Source: Xanthobacteraceae bacterium
GTDB taxonomy: Bacteria > Pseudomonadota > Alphaproteobacteria > Rhizobiales > Xanthobacteraceae
Direction: 5' to 3'
Assembly: GCA_019750915.1 (NCBI GenBank)
Contig: JAIENY010000067.1
Coordinates: forward strand, 35,363-99,362
DNA length: 64,000 bases
Shown: piece after piece, positions 10,488 through 21,052 of the stretch
Position numbering within the stretch: position 1 is the first letter of the stretch
How the letters are laid out: each line of letters opens with the position of its first letter
Translations under genes and position numbers: made by a program
Notes under the pieces: generated by a model
Database searches by the model: none
Told to the model about the DNA's origin: nothing
Seen by the model: only the letters and a program-made list of their open reading frames with translations

Positions 10488-10721
10488 ATGGGTTCGATGA
10501 GTATCTGGCACTGGATTATCGTGATCGCGATTGTCCTGTTGCTGTTCGGCCGCGGCAAGATTTCCGACCTGATGGGCGACGTCGCTCAGGGCATCAAGGC
10601 CTTCAAGAAGGGCATGGCCGAGGACGATAAGCCGGCCGAGAAGCAGGAGCCGGTGCGCAACATCGAGAATTCCCCGCAGGCTTCGACGCCGCCCCACGAT
10701 GTTGGCGGCAAGGTCGTTTGA
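10488..10721 (+). CDS. tatA: Twin-arginine translocase subunit TatA
   Basis: TatA forms the protein-conducting assembly of the Tat pathway, which exports folded proteins. The 77-residue product has one N-terminal membrane helix ([17 protein letters not shown]), the [12 protein letters not shown] hinge and amphipathic helix, and a charged tail, as expected. A downstream ATG at 10500 is an alternative start; 10488 has AAAGGAAGC just upstream. It is first of a tatA-tatB-tatC cluster. A Tat substrate candidate is encoded at 31044 in this same window. Confidence 0.95.
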   Translation: MGSMSIWHWIIVIAIVLLLFGRGKISDLMGDVAQGIKAFKKGMAEDDKPAEKQEPVRNIENSPQASTPPHDVGGKVV

Positions 10722-10768
10722 GGCAGGTAACGCGCGACAGCTTTGCTCTTCGCGCTACGGGATGATGT

Positions 10769-11215
10769 ATGTTCGACATCGGGTGGAGTGAGCTGCTCGT
10801 CATCGCGGTTGTCGCGCTGGTTGCTATTGGTCCGAAGGAATTGCCCGGCGTGCTCCGCATGATCGGGCAATGGATCGGTAAGGCCCGTCGTATGGCATCC
10901 GAGTTTCAGGGGCAATTCAACGAAGCCATGCGCGAGGCCGAAATGGCCGATATCAAGAAATCGTTCGATGACGTGTCGGCGGCTGCGCGCAGCCTGAACC
11001 CGGTCAGTCTGCTGACTTCGGCGGCGAAGGACGTGGAGGATGCGGTCAGGATCGAACCGTCTGCCCCCGCCGCTTCAGTGGAGCCGATGACAGAATCAAC
11101 CTTTGTCGAGGCTGATGCGACCACGCTGATGACGGAAATTCCCGAGCCGATGACAGAGACGCCGGTACCTGCGCCTTCGACACCTCCTGAAACGCCGGAC
11201 GCCAAAGCGTCATGA
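10769..11215 (+). CDS. tatB: Twin-arginine translocase subunit TatB
   Basis: TatB pairs with TatC as the receptor for twin-arginine signal peptides. The 148-residue product begins [27 protein letters not shown], with the E8 and G-P hinge of TatB, and continues with a long amphipathic helix and a Pro/Thr-rich tail containing repeated MTE motifs. Its last four bases overlap the tatC start. Confidence 0.95.
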   Translation: MFDIGWSELLVIAVVALVAIGPKELPGVLRMIGQWIGKARRMASEFQGQFNEAMREAEMADIKKSFDDVSAAARSLNPVSLLTSAAKDVEDAVRIEPSAPAASVEPMTESTFVEADATTLMTEIPEPMTETPVPAPSTPPETPDAKAS

Positions 11216-12039
11216 GTGCGGAAGATATTGAATCCAGCAAAGCGCCGTTGATGGAGCATCTGATCGAGCTGCGTTCGCGGCTGGTCAAGGCGCTTTTGGC
11301 ATTCGGCGTTGCTTTCATCCTTTGCTTCTTCTTCGCCAAGCAGATCTACAACATCCTTGTCTGGCCGTTTGTCTGGGTCGCAGGGCCGGAAAACTCGAAA
11401 TTCATCTACACGGCGCTGCTCGAATACTTCATCACTCAGTTGAAGCTCGCTTTGTTCGGTGCGGGTTTCATCTCGTTTCCGATCATCGCCACCCAGATCT
11501 ACAAATTCGTCGCGCCCGGCCTGTACAAGCACGAACGCGGCGCGTTTTTGCCATATCTGGTCGCGACGCCGTTTTTCTTCGCGTTGGGCACGTTGCTGGT
11601 TTATTTCGTCGTGCTGCCCATGCTGATACGTTTCTCGCTCGGCATGCAGCAGGCGGGTGGGGCGGAAACGGCGCAGATCGCGCTGCTGCCCAAGGTCGGC
11701 GAATACCTGTCGCTGATGATGTCGTTGATTTTCGCGTTCGGTATCGCGTTCCAGTTGCCGGTGATCCTGACACTGCTCGCCCGGATCGGTATCCTCACCG
11801 CCAAGCAATTGCGGGAGAAACGGCGCTATTTCGTGGTCGCTGCGTTTGTTATCGCGGCGGTGCTGACACCGCCGGATATCATCAGCCAGATGTCGCTCGC
11901 GCTGCCTTTGCTGGTGCTCTACGAAGGCTCGATCATCGCCGTCGCGATCCTGGAAAAGAAGCGTGATGCGCTGAACAAAGACTCCGGTAAGCCGCCGACC
12001 ACGCCTGAACCGCCTCCGGCGCTTCCCGCCGCGGAATAA
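11212..12039 (+). CDS. tatC: Twin-arginine translocase subunit TatC
   Basis: TatC is the six-helix core that recognises the RR motif. The 275-residue product has the conserved N-terminal [14 protein letters not shown] block, the [10 protein letters not shown] loop with its conserved glutamate, [12 protein letters not shown] and a C-terminal [10 protein letters not shown] segment. Overlap with tatB shows translational coupling. The tail is Pro-rich ([12 protein letters not shown]), a variable feature of the family. Confidence 0.96.
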   Translation: MSAEDIESSKAPLMEHLIELRSRLVKALLAFGVAFILCFFFAKQIYNILVWPFVWVAGPENSKFIYTALLEYFITQLKLALFGAGFISFPIIATQIYKFVAPGLYKHERGAFLPYLVATPFFFALGTLLVYFVVLPMLIRFSLGMQQAGGAETAQIALLPKVGEYLSLMMSLIFAFGIAFQLPVILTLLARIGILTAKQLREKRRYFVVAAFVIAAVLTPPDIISQMSLALPLLVLYEGSIIAVAILEKKRDALNKDSGKPPTTPEPPPALPAAE

Positions 12040-12086
12040 CCTTCTGCCGTTTCCTTCGGATATTGTTCGCTCGACACCCTCGATTC

Positions 12087-13629
<1,543 letters not shown>

Positions 13630-13633
13630 GGCC

Positions 13634-14398
13634 ATGCGAATTCTGTGTACCAACGATGATGGCATCCACGCGCCGGGCATCAGGGTCAATGAGGAGATCG
13701 CGCGCCAGTTGTCGGATGATGTCTGGATCGTCGCGCCCGAACTCGATCAATCCGGCGTGTCGCATTCGCTTTCGCTCAACGATCCGCTGCGGCTGCGCGA
13801 GATCGACAACCGGCATTTCGCCGTGCGTGGCACGCCGACCGATTGCGTGATCATGGGTTCGCGCCATGTCATGCCCGACTGGCCGGATATCGTGATCTCG
13901 GGTGTCAACAAGGGCCGCAACGTCGCCGAGGATGTCGTTTATTCCGGCACCATAGCGGGCGCACTTGAGGGCACCATTCTGGGGCTGCCTTCGTTTGCGT
14001 TGTCGCAGGAGTTTGGCGGACGCGCGAACCGCGACAAGCCGATGTGGGATGTGGCGCTGAAGTACGGCGCGGGCGTCATCCGCAAGGTGATGAAACTCGG
14101 TGTTCCGGCGGACACCGTGATCAACGTGAACTTCCCGGCCTGCGAGCCCGAAAGTGTGCGGGGCATCGTCGTGACGCGGCAGGGCAAGCGTAATCAGGGC
14201 TTCCTGCGCGTCGATGGCCGCGAGGACGGGCGCGGCAATCCTTATTACTGGATCGGCTTTCAGCAGTTCGAGAAGATTGATCCGCCGGGCGAAGGCACCG
14301 ATCTTGCGGCCCTCGAGGCTCACTACGTATCGGTCACGCCGCTGCGTCTCGATCGCACGGATGTTTCGTTTTCCGAAGAACTGCGAAAGCTGTTTTGA
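13634..14398 (+). CDS. surE: 5'/3'-nucleotidase SurE
   Basis: SurE is a metal-dependent nucleoside-monophosphate and exopolyphosphate phosphatase. The start at 13634 gives MRILCTNDDGIHAPGI, with the Asn-Asp-Asp metal site at the family's usual N-terminus; earlier in-frame starts would only add serS-overlapping sequence. The SGVNKGRNVAEDVVYSGTIAGA motif with its conserved Ser/Asn ligand is present. At 254 residues it has normal length. The order serS-surE-pcm-nlpD-like recalls the enterobacterial surE-pcm-nlpD cluster. Confidence 0.95.
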   Translation: MRILCTNDDGIHAPGIRVNEEIARQLSDDVWIVAPELDQSGVSHSLSLNDPLRLREIDNRHFAVRGTPTDCVIMGSRHVMPDWPDIVISGVNKGRNVAEDVVYSGTIAGALEGTILGLPSFALSQEFGGRANRDKPMWDVALKYGAGVIRKVMKLGVPADTVINVNFPACEPESVRGIVVTRQGKRNQGFLRVDGREDGRGNPYYWIGFQQFEKIDPPGEGTDLAALEAHYVSVTPLRLDRTDVSFSEELRKLF

Positions 14399-14400
14399 GG

Positions 14401-14781
14401 TCAGGCGGCTTTGCCGCGCAGCGTGTGGTCGATCATCTTCGCCAGCGTGTCCATCTGGAAAGGTTTTTGCAGCGCCGGGCGGTCGCGGAATTTTTCCGGC
14501 AACCCCTGCACCCCATAACCGGTAGCGAACACGAATGGGCGGTTGCGCAGTTGGACGGCTTCGGCGACCGGGGAAATCACCTTGCCGTTGACGTTGACGT
14601 CAAGGATGGCGATATCGAAATTCGTGCATTGGACCAGGCGCACGGCCTCGTCGATATCGCCTGCCTCCGCTGCGACCCTGTAACCAAGCTCCTCAAGCAT
14701 GTCGGAGACCATCATGCGGATCATGACTTCGTCTTCGACAAGAAAGACCGATTTGCGTTCGCTCGAGATGCCGCCAGGCAT
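14401..14781 (-). CDS. Single-domain response regulator
   Basis: This 126-residue protein is a lone receiver domain. Acidic residues E16-D17 (FLVEDEVMI), the phospho-acceptor D61 (FDIAILDVNVNG), a Thr in FATGYG and the lysine in LQKPF are all in the expected places. No output domain follows, so it probably acts by protein contact or in a phosphorelay; no kinase gene is adjacent. It sits convergently against surE, with only two bases between the stops. Confidence 0.88.
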   Translation of the reverse strand: MPGGISSERKSVFLVEDEVMIRMMVSDMLEELGYRVAAEAGDIDEAVRLVQCTNFDIAILDVNVNGKVISPVAEAVQLRNRPFVFATGYGVQGLPEKFRDRPALQKPFQMDTLAKMIDHTLRGKAA

Positions 14782-14933
14782 GCTATCCCCGATTTTCTGC
14801 GGAGAAATTCGATCCGCAGTGCTAACAATAGGGTCTTTTCAGGGTGACGTCACCTATTCCCACGGCGCGGGAAAGGCCAAATCTTGAAGGATTTGAGCTA
14901 ATTTGGGCCGTTAGAGATCAGTCGGCAACCCTG

Positions 14934-15575
14934 ATGCAGTCGTCCCCCGAGAAGTTGAACTTCCAGCTCAGCCTGCGGCGCAGGGGAATCAGCGACCAGG
15001 CCGTCCTCAAGGCAATGGAGGATGTGCCTCGTGAGGTGTTCGTGGAGCACGCAGACATCGACGCTGCTTATCACGACACCGCCCTCGGGATTTCCTGCGG
15101 CCAGACCATCAGCCAGCCTTATGTTGTGGCCTACATGACCGAGCAGCTGCGTCTACACCCCCGCCATCGCGTGCTGGAGATCGGGACCGGCTCCGGATAT
15201 CAGGCGGCGATCCTGTCCCGGATGGTGCGGGATGTCGTAAGCCTTGAGCGCTATCGGACGTTGGCGGAGACGGCACGCCGCAGACTGGCGTCGCTGGGCC
15301 ATGACAATGTCGAGGTCGTTGTGGCTGATGGCATCGATCCGCCGCAGACACTCGGCACGTTCGATCGCATCATCGTCACGGCCTCGTTGGAGGCGATCCC
15401 CGATCAGCTCAAGGAGCGGCTGGAGCCCGAGGGGATCCTGATCGGGCCGGTCGGTCCGCAGGACGGCTTGCAGAATCTGGTACGTGTCAGGCGAACCGAA
15501 CGCGGTTTTGAGGAAGACAAGCTCATTGGGGTGCGCTTCGTGCCGGCACTGCCGGGTCTGGCCAAAGAACTTTGA
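14934..15575 (+). CDS. pcm: Protein-L-isoaspartate O-methyltransferase
   Basis: Pcm repairs isoaspartyl residues in damaged proteins using S-adenosylmethionine. The product has the SAM motif [15 protein letters not shown] and the conserved upstream [16 protein letters not shown]. The ATG at 14934 gives 213 residues, near the family norm; the frame is open back to 14844 and the ribosome-binding site is not convincing, so the start is uncertain. It lies in surE-pcm-nlpD order, with a response regulator inserted on the other strand. Confidence 0.9.
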   Translation: MQSSPEKLNFQLSLRRRGISDQAVLKAMEDVPREVFVEHADIDAAYHDTALGISCGQTISQPYVVAYMTEQLRLHPRHRVLEIGTGSGYQAAILSRMVRDVVSLERYRTLAETARRRLASLGHDNVEVVVADGIDPPQTLGTFDRIIVTASLEAIPDQLKERLEPEGILIGPVGPQDGLQNLVRVRRTERGFEEDKLIGVRFVPALPGLAKEL

Positions 15576-15718
15576 TTGGAACCCGAATTCCTACCGTCGC
15601 GGTAACCATAAAAATCTACTAGTCCTTTGACTCCAATGGCATGGCGGGATGCTTAAAGGGTTGTTTACGGACGACATGTTTACTCAAAACAGTGCCAGTT
15701 GCGTACCAGTGAGTAACC

Positions 15719-17035
15719 ATGACCCGTCTTCCTTTGTCAGGCGCGCGCCGCGCCCCGCAGTTTGCGGTGATGGCGCTGGTGTCCATCGCATTTGGTGGAT
15801 GTAGCGCTGATTACGATTCCCGCTTCTCCAGCGATTCGTTCCAGAATCCGTTTGCCTCGCAGCGATCCGACGCGACCGGCTCGGTGCCGAACAACCATTA
15901 TTCTCAGCGTGAGCTTCCACAATACCGGCGTCCGGCGAGCGCCCCCATTGTGTCCGCGCCATTGTCTTCTCCCGTTGCGCAGAACGTGACCGGAGGCGGT
16001 CGCGGTATTGGGTCTTATACGCCCCCTGCTGGCAATCCGATTGAGACGACCGGCAGCGTCGCGCCTCGCTCGGTCGCGGCGAACCCGCAGGGCTGGTCGC
16101 GTGACGGCGGCACCCGCATCATTGTCGGCTCGGCGGACACGCTGGATGTCATCGCGAAGCGCTACAATGTGCCGGCGGCCGCCATCCTTCATGCCAACGG
16201 CTATAACGGTCCGCGCGTTTTGTCGCCGGGCCAGTCCTTGATCATTCCGAAGCGGACCGTGACGGCACGCAACGAGCCGTCTGCTATTCCGACCGCGCCG
16301 GCGAACCACGCAGCGACTGCGCAGGGCAGTGTTCACTACGTGAATCGCGGTGACACGCTGATGAATGTCGCGCGCCGCAATCAGATTCCGGTTTTGCAGC
16401 TTGCGCGTGCCAACAATCTGCCAGTCACCGCCCAACTTCAAATTGGCAGCAAAATCATTGTCCCTGCGGGGGCATCCTCACCGGTTGCTGCTGCTGCCCC
16501 TGTTGTGCCAGCGCAGTCCGCCGCGCTGCCTCCCGTGACACAGCCTGCAACGGTCGTCGCAACCGCCGAACCTGCCCAGAAGGCACGTCTTGCGACGGAA
16601 ACCAAAGAGCTTGAACAGTCGCAATCGCCTGTGAAGGCGGAAGCGACCAATGCACTGCCGGCATTTCGCTGGCCGGCGCGTGGCCGTGTGATCGCGTCGT
16701 ACGGTGCGAAGACCAACGGCAAGCAGAACGACGGCATCAACATTGCCGTGCCGGAGGGCACGCCGGTGAAGGCGGCCGATGATGGCGTGGTCGCTTATGC
16801 GGGCAATGAACTCAAGGGTTATGGCAATCTGGTCCTGGTGCGGCATGCCAACGGCTATGTCACCGCGTATGCCCACGCGAGTGAGCTGATGGTGAAGCGC
16901 GGTGATACGATCAAGCGCGGCCAGGTGATTGCCAAATCGGGTCAGACAGGAGAGGTGGGGTCTCCGCAGCTTCACTTCGAGATTCGAAAAGGATCTTCAC
17001 CTGTCGACCCGCTTCAATTCCTCAACGGCGCCTGA
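15719..17035 (+). CDS. NlpD-like LysM and LytM (M23) domain lipoprotein
   Basis: This 438-residue protein has an N-terminal signal with a lipobox-like FGGCSADY, two LysM peptidoglycan-binding domains (about residues 133-176 and 200-245) and a C-terminal M23/LytM domain (about 315-435). The first zinc-ligand motif, HxGxD in active M23 enzymes, reads NDGINI here, so the histidine and aspartate are lost, while AYAH and LHFEIR remain. That pattern matches NlpD/EnvC-type activators of division amidases rather than active hydrolases. The position after surE and pcm also matches nlpD. Confidence 0.88.
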   Translation: MTRLPLSGARRAPQFAVMALVSIAFGGCSADYDSRFSSDSFQNPFASQRSDATGSVPNNHYSQRELPQYRRPASAPIVSAPLSSPVAQNVTGGGRGIGSYTPPAGNPIETTGSVAPRSVAANPQGWSRDGGTRIIVGSADTLDVIAKRYNVPAAAILHANGYNGPRVLSPGQSLIIPKRTVTARNEPSAIPTAPANHAATAQGSVHYVNRGDTLMNVARRNQIPVLQLARANNLPVTAQLQIGSKIIVPAGASSPVAAAAPVVPAQSAALPPVTQPATVVATAEPAQKARLATETKELEQSQSPVKAEATNALPAFRWPARGRVIASYGAKTNGKQNDGINIAVPEGTPVKAADDGVVAYAGNELKGYGNLVLVRHANGYVTAYAHASELMVKRGDTIKRGQVIAKSGQTGEVGSPQLHFEIRKGSSPVDPLQFLNGA

Positions 17036-17051
17036 TGGCGCCGTTTTCTTT
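17024..17051 (+). terminator. Rho-independent terminator overlapping the stop codon
   Basis: A 9-bp stem AACGGCGCC/GGCGCCGTT with loop TGAT is followed by TTTCTTTT. The loop contains the TGA stop of the NlpD-like gene, so terminator and stop codon are merged. The LysR gene on the other strand ends at 17052. Confidence 0.85.
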
Positions 17052-17948
17052 TCAGCTGATCTCCGATACGAAATCGATGAAGGCCCTTACCTTGGCGGGA
17101 AGATGCTGCCTCGAAGGGTAGATGGCATAGAGCGGATAAACTTCACCGTTCCACTCTGGAAACAGATCGACCAGTTTTCCCCGCTCGAGCAATTCGCGAA
17201 CCGAATTCTCGGTGACTTGTGCGATACCCGTCCCAGCTGCACATTCGGTAATCAGCGCGTTGCCGTCGCTGAGCGTAATGCGTCCACGAACGTCAACTTT
17301 CAAGACTTTGCGTCCGTTCTGAAATTCCCAGTCGAACGCTCGCCCCGAGGCCGGGTCACGAAACAGGATGCAGGCATGGTGCTTGAGATCGCTCGGCTGT
17401 TTCGGACGACCGTGCCGCTTGAGGTAGGTCGGAGAAGCGACCGTCAGGATACGGGTCTCCATGAGCTTGCGCGATATCAGTGCGGGTGAAGCCTGATCGC
17501 CCAAGCTGATCGCAACGTCGATGCCGTCCGCCACAAGATCGCCGGTACGGTCATCGGTAACGATCTCGATCGAGAGCTCGGGATGGCGCGCAAGCAACGT
17601 TCCGAGATGCCCGGCAAGAACGCGGGTCGTTACGAGGATGGCGACGCGTGCGCGCAGATGTCCGCGGACAATGTTGGCTGATCCCGATGCATGCACCGCC
17701 GCTTCTTCGATCGCGCTCAATGAGGGCTTCACACGCTCATAAAACCTTCGGCCTTCCTCGCTCAGGCGCACGGATCGCGTCGTGCGCTCGATCAGCCGCG
17801 CCCCGACCCGCGCCTCCAGACGCGCCAGCGCGCGGCTGACACCTGAAGCCGTGATCCCGAGCGCGTCCGCGGCGTTCACAAGACTCCCGTTTTCCACGAT
17901 GGCCGTCAGCACCCCCACGCCGGTCAGAAGGCGGCTGTCAAACGTCAC
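17052..17948 (-). CDS. LysR-family transcriptional regulator
   Basis: This 298-residue LTTR has an N-terminal winged helix (LTAIVENGSLVNAADALGITASGVSRALARLEARVGARLIERT, first 60 residues or so) and a periplasmic-binding-like effector domain. The GTG start at 17948 has AGGAG upstream. It is divergent from the NmrA-like gene at 18126, with a 177-bp intergenic region carrying repeated TTTAGTCA sites, so it likely controls that gene and itself. The effector is unknown. Confidence 0.9.
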   Translation of the reverse strand: MTFDSRLLTGVGVLTAIVENGSLVNAADALGITASGVSRALARLEARVGARLIERTTRSVRLSEEGRRFYERVKPSLSAIEEAAVHASGSANIVRGHLRARVAILVTTRVLAGHLGTLLARHPELSIEIVTDDRTGDLVADGIDVAISLGDQASPALISRKLMETRILTVASPTYLKRHGRPKQPSDLKHHACILFRDPASGRAFDWEFQNGRKVLKVDVRGRITLSDGNALITECAAGTGIAQVTENSVRELLERGKLVDLFPEWNGEVYPLYAIYPSRQHLPAKVRAFIDFVSEIS

Positions 17949-17962
17949 GGCAACTCCTGATT

Positions 17963-18002
17963 TTTAGTCATTAATGATCTGACATAAACGCACTTTAGTC
18001 AC
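17963..18002. promoter_or_regulatory. Candidate LysR operator repeats
   Basis: TTTAGTCA occurs at 17963-17970 and again at 17994-18001, 31 bp apart (three helical turns), and a 10-bp palindrome TCATTAATGA lies at 17968-17977. The site is in the divergent LysR/NmrA intergenic region. Assignment to the adjacent regulator is inference. Confidence 0.5.
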
Positions 18003-18125
18003 AAGTCATTCGAGACGATAAGCCGCCCGGAGAAGCCGCCGGGCACGGTTCCCACGTCAGGATGCGTGACGGGGCGCGGTGAAGCCGGACCGGAAGCAAT
18101 GATTTCGGAGAGAGGAGCGATTTCG

Positions 18126-18992
18126 ATGCATGCGATCATGGGCATCACTGGTCAAGTCGGCGGCGCGGCCGCCCGTGCGCTGCTTGGCGCGGGGCAGCCA
18201 GTCCGGGCCGTTGTCCGGGACGTGGACAAGGGAAAGGTCTGGGCCGACAAGGGGTGCGAGGTTGCCGTCGCCGATATCGACGATCCCGCGTCATTGACGA
18301 AGGCTTTCACCGGAGCGAGCGGCGTTTTTCTGATGTCGCCGCCGAACTACGATCCCGAACCGGGCTTTCCGGAAATCCGGCGGCGCATTGCAACCTCGAC
18401 GGAAGCGATCGTGAAAGCCAGACCGGGAAGGGTCGTGTTTCTGTCCACCGTCGGCGCGCAAGTCACAGAGCCGACACTGCTCAGCAACTCCTGCATGATC
18501 GAGGGAGCACTTCGTTCTTTGCCGGTGCCCACCGCTTTCCTGCGCGCCGCCTGGTTCATGGAAAACGCCCGATGGGACGTCGAGGACGCGCGCAAGGGCT
18601 TCATCCGGTCATTCCTGCAACCGCTGGATCATCCTATCCCGATGGTGGCGGCGAGCGAGATCGGCCGCACCGCGGCCGATCTGCTGCAGGAGACATGGAC
18701 GGGCAACAGGATCATCGAACTTGAGGCCGGTCGCCGTTATTCGGCAAACGATGTGGCTGCGGCCTTTGCCAGCGCACTCGGCCGCCCGGTCAGGACGGAG
18801 CCGATCCCCCGCGAATCCTGGGAGGGCTTGTTTCGTACCCAGGGCATGAAGAACCCGACGCCGCGCATTCGGATGCTGGACGGCTTTAATGAGGGCTGGA
18901 TTGATTTCGAAGGAGGGCGCGCCGAAGCCCGCCGGGGCACAACCTCTTTTGAGGAAGTCGCCCGGCGACTTGTGGCGGGCGGTGCCGGCTAA
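18126..18992 (+). CDS. NmrA-like NAD(P)-binding oxidoreductase
   Basis: The product (288 residues from ATG 18126, which follows GGAGAGAGGAGCG) is an atypical short-chain dehydrogenase of the NmrA/QOR2 type. It has an N-terminal Rossmann glycine motif (GITGQVGGAAARALL), VRAVVRDVDKG for the NADP phosphate, and the VADIDDPASLTKAFTGASGVFLMSP block typical of the family. The catalytic Tyr-x3-Lys of classical SDRs is not evident. It may sense or reduce quinones, but no substrate can be assigned. Regulation by the divergent LysR gene is likely. Confidence 0.82.
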   Translation: MHAIMGITGQVGGAAARALLGAGQPVRAVVRDVDKGKVWADKGCEVAVADIDDPASLTKAFTGASGVFLMSPPNYDPEPGFPEIRRRIATSTEAIVKARPGRVVFLSTVGAQVTEPTLLSNSCMIEGALRSLPVPTAFLRAAWFMENARWDVEDARKGFIRSFLQPLDHPIPMVAASEIGRTAADLLQETWTGNRIIELEAGRRYSANDVAAAFASALGRPVRTEPIPRESWEGLFRTQGMKNPTPRIRMLDGFNEGWIDFEGGRAEARRGTTSFEEVARRLVAGGAG

Positions 18993-19254
18993 CCGGCGTT
19001 TGCTTCTTTAAAATGCACGAGACGCGCAGAAACTGTGCTGCTGTTGCAACCAGAAAAAGAAAGGAGAGATATCGCGTCTCTCCCAGCTTCATGTCAGCAG
19101 TGAATTAACGTCCCTTGGTTACAGGATTTGCTCGAAAAACTATGGAGTCGAGGTGTGACTGTTGCACAACCGTCAGCTCTAAGGTTTATTTAGCGTCGAG
19201 CGGAACGAGTTTTGCCTAGCTTCCTTGTTGCGTTTGCTGGCTGAGGATCTTTTC

Positions 19255-19494
19255 ATGCGTGTCGTGGCGTCTCTCGTACTGGCATCTTCGATCTTGGCCA
19301 CGCCGGCGCTTGCCGACGCTTTCCTGAAGCGAGAGCCGTTGATCCTCCCGCCCTACGTCTCCGTGCTGGTGGATACGGGGACGTGCGGAGCGGGTCGGGT
19401 CATGAAGGTGAGGGGAGCCATCCCCGGTCGTGAACGCCAGCGGGTTTGCGTTCCGATGGGACCAGAGCAGGCCCGTAACGGCAACCTGCTCTAG
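19255..19494 (+). CDS. Small secreted protein (DUF6719-like)
   Basis: From ATG 19255 (GAGGATC upstream) the 79-residue product has a clear signal peptide (MRVVASLVLASSILATPALA) and a short mature part with two cysteines, TGTCGAGRVMKV and RQRVCVP. The pattern VLVDTGTCGAGRVMKV resembles small exported proteins of rhizobia that I recall as DUF6719, but that match is not certain. It ends four bases before the convergent DUF815 gene. Function unknown. Confidence 0.7.
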   Translation: MRVVASLVLASSILATPALADAFLKREPLILPPYVSVLVDTGTCGAGRVMKVRGAIPGRERQRVCVPMGPEQARNGNLL

Positions 19495-19498
19495 CTTT

Positions 19499-20473
19499 TC
19501 ATTTTGCGTTCAGCCGGACACCCAAACGGCCAGCGACCTCCTGAACGAACTGCCAGGCTACGCGGCCAGACCGAGAGCCTCGCGTTGTCGCCCATTCCAG
19601 GGCCTCGCGTTCGAGTTCCGCTTCCGGGATCCCCATGTTGAAGTGCCTGGCATAGCCCATGACCATGTCGAGGTATTCTTCCTGGCTGCACTTGTGAAAG
19701 CCGAGCCACAGACCGAAGCGGTCCGACAACGACACTTTCTCCTCGACCGCCTCGCCCGGATTGATCGCCGTCGATCGCTCGTTCTCGATCATGTCCCGCG
19801 CCAACAGGTGCCGGCGGTTTGAGGTTGCGTAGAGGATGACGTTTTCGGGCCGTCCTTCGATGCCGCCTTCGAGCACTGCCTTGAGCGATTTGTACGAGGC
19901 GTCATTGCCGTCGAACGAAAGGTCATCGCAGAACACGATAATCTGGAACTCGGACTGGCGCAGCAGTGCCATCAGCATCGGGAGGCTCTCGATATCCTCA
20001 CGGTGAATTTCGATGAGTTTCAGGCGACCGTTCACCCCGTCCATCGCGTTGACGGCAGCATGCGATGCTTTCACCAGCGAGGATTTTCCCATGCCGCGCG
20101 CGCCCCAAAGCAAGGCGTTGTTGGCGGGCAGTCCTTTGGCAAAGCGCTCGGTGTTTTCGATCAGAATGTCGCGCATCCGGTCTACGCCCTTCAGCAGGCC
20201 AAGTTCAACGCGGCTGACACGGGGCACCGCAATCAGGTGCCCGTTGGGTTGCCAGACGAAGGCGTCAGCCTCCTTTAGTGATTCCGGAGTTGAGACCTGT
20301 TCGGCCGCCTTCGGCAGGCCGGCGGCGATTGCTTCCAGCGCCAGCGCAATCCTCTCGTCTATTCCGCGCGGCGCCGCGCTCTTTGTCGCGGGCTTGGCTC
20401 TGGAAGTGGATGGTTTGCGGGAGGCGGGCTTGGCGGGGACGCGAGTCGCGGCTTTGACGGGCTTTTTGGCCAT
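19499..20473 (-). CDS. DUF815 P-loop ATPase
   Basis: Starting at ATG 20473 the 324-residue product has a Lys/Ala/Pro-rich N-terminal tail (about 40 residues) and an AAA-type ATPase core with Walker A LLWGARGMGKSSLVKA, Walker B IIVFCDDLSFD and sensor-like YATSNRRHLL. This is the DUF815 family, a conserved ATPase of unknown role. The upstream extension of the open frame to 20650 lacks a site and looks spurious. Divergent from yajC. Confidence 0.88.
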   Translation of the reverse strand: MAKKPVKAATRVPAKPASRKPSTSRAKPATKSAAPRGIDERIALALEAIAAGLPKAAEQVSTPESLKEADAFVWQPNGHLIAVPRVSRVELGLLKGVDRMRDILIENTERFAKGLPANNALLWGARGMGKSSLVKASHAAVNAMDGVNGRLKLIEIHREDIESLPMLMALLRQSEFQIIVFCDDLSFDGNDASYKSLKAVLEGGIEGRPENVILYATSNRRHLLARDMIENERSTAINPGEAVEEKVSLSDRFGLWLGFHKCSQEEYLDMVMGYARHFNMGIPEAELEREALEWATTRGSRSGRVAWQFVQEVAGRLGVRLNAK

Positions 20474-20663
20474 GATTCCAGTCTGTCCAGGGAAATGTGG
20501 CGGCACCCTATGCGAGGCTCGGCCCCGCGGGCAAGCTACGGAAATGTAAGGCTGCTCAGCGTTGCAATTGGGGCAGTGGCCGTTATAGTCCGCGCAAATT
20601 TGACCCCCCAGGGGCCATGAACCGGCCGGTCCGGTCAGGCCATTATCCAAGGATTTGTGACGT

Positions 20664-21008
20664 ATGTTTATTACTCCCGCCTACGCCCAGGCTGCCGCTG
20701 CGGGTGGCGATACCAGCAGCATGCTGATGTCGCTGCTGCCGTTCGCGCTGATCTTCGTGATTATGTATTTCCTGATCCTGAGGCCGCAGCAGCGCAAGGT
20801 GAAGGACCACGCCAATCTTGTGAAGAATATCCGCCGCGGTGACACCATCGTTACCAATGGTGGCCTGGTCGGCAAGGTGGTCAAGGTCGTGGATGACGAT
20901 CAGGTCGAAGTTGAAATCGCTGACGGCGTTCGTATTCGCCAGATGCGGCAGATGATTTCCGGTGTTCGCTCGAAGGGCGAGCCGGCTAAGGACGAGGCCG
21001 CGAGCTAA
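20664..21008 (+). CDS. yajC: Preprotein translocase subunit YajC
   Basis: YajC is an accessory subunit of the SecDF-YajC complex. The 114-residue product has one membrane helix (LLPFALIFVIMYFLILRPQQ) followed by the YajC signature RRGDTIVTNGGLVGKVVKV. It is 44 bases ahead of secD and 20 bases ahead of secF follows in turn, the usual order. Confidence 0.95.
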   Translation: MFITPAYAQAAAAGGDTSSMLMSLLPFALIFVIMYFLILRPQQRKVKDHANLVKNIRRGDTIVTNGGLVGKVVKVVDDDQVEVEIADGVRIRQMRQMISGVRSKGEPAKDEAAS

Positions 21009-21052
21009 GCGGCAGCGTGATCCCTAAACCTGCGATCTGACGGGTTCTTTAA

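Noticed and set aside
19019..19080. GAGACGCG/CGCGTCTC inverted repeat downstream of the NmrA-like gene
   Set aside because: Eight base pairs separated by about 46 bases; likely chance.
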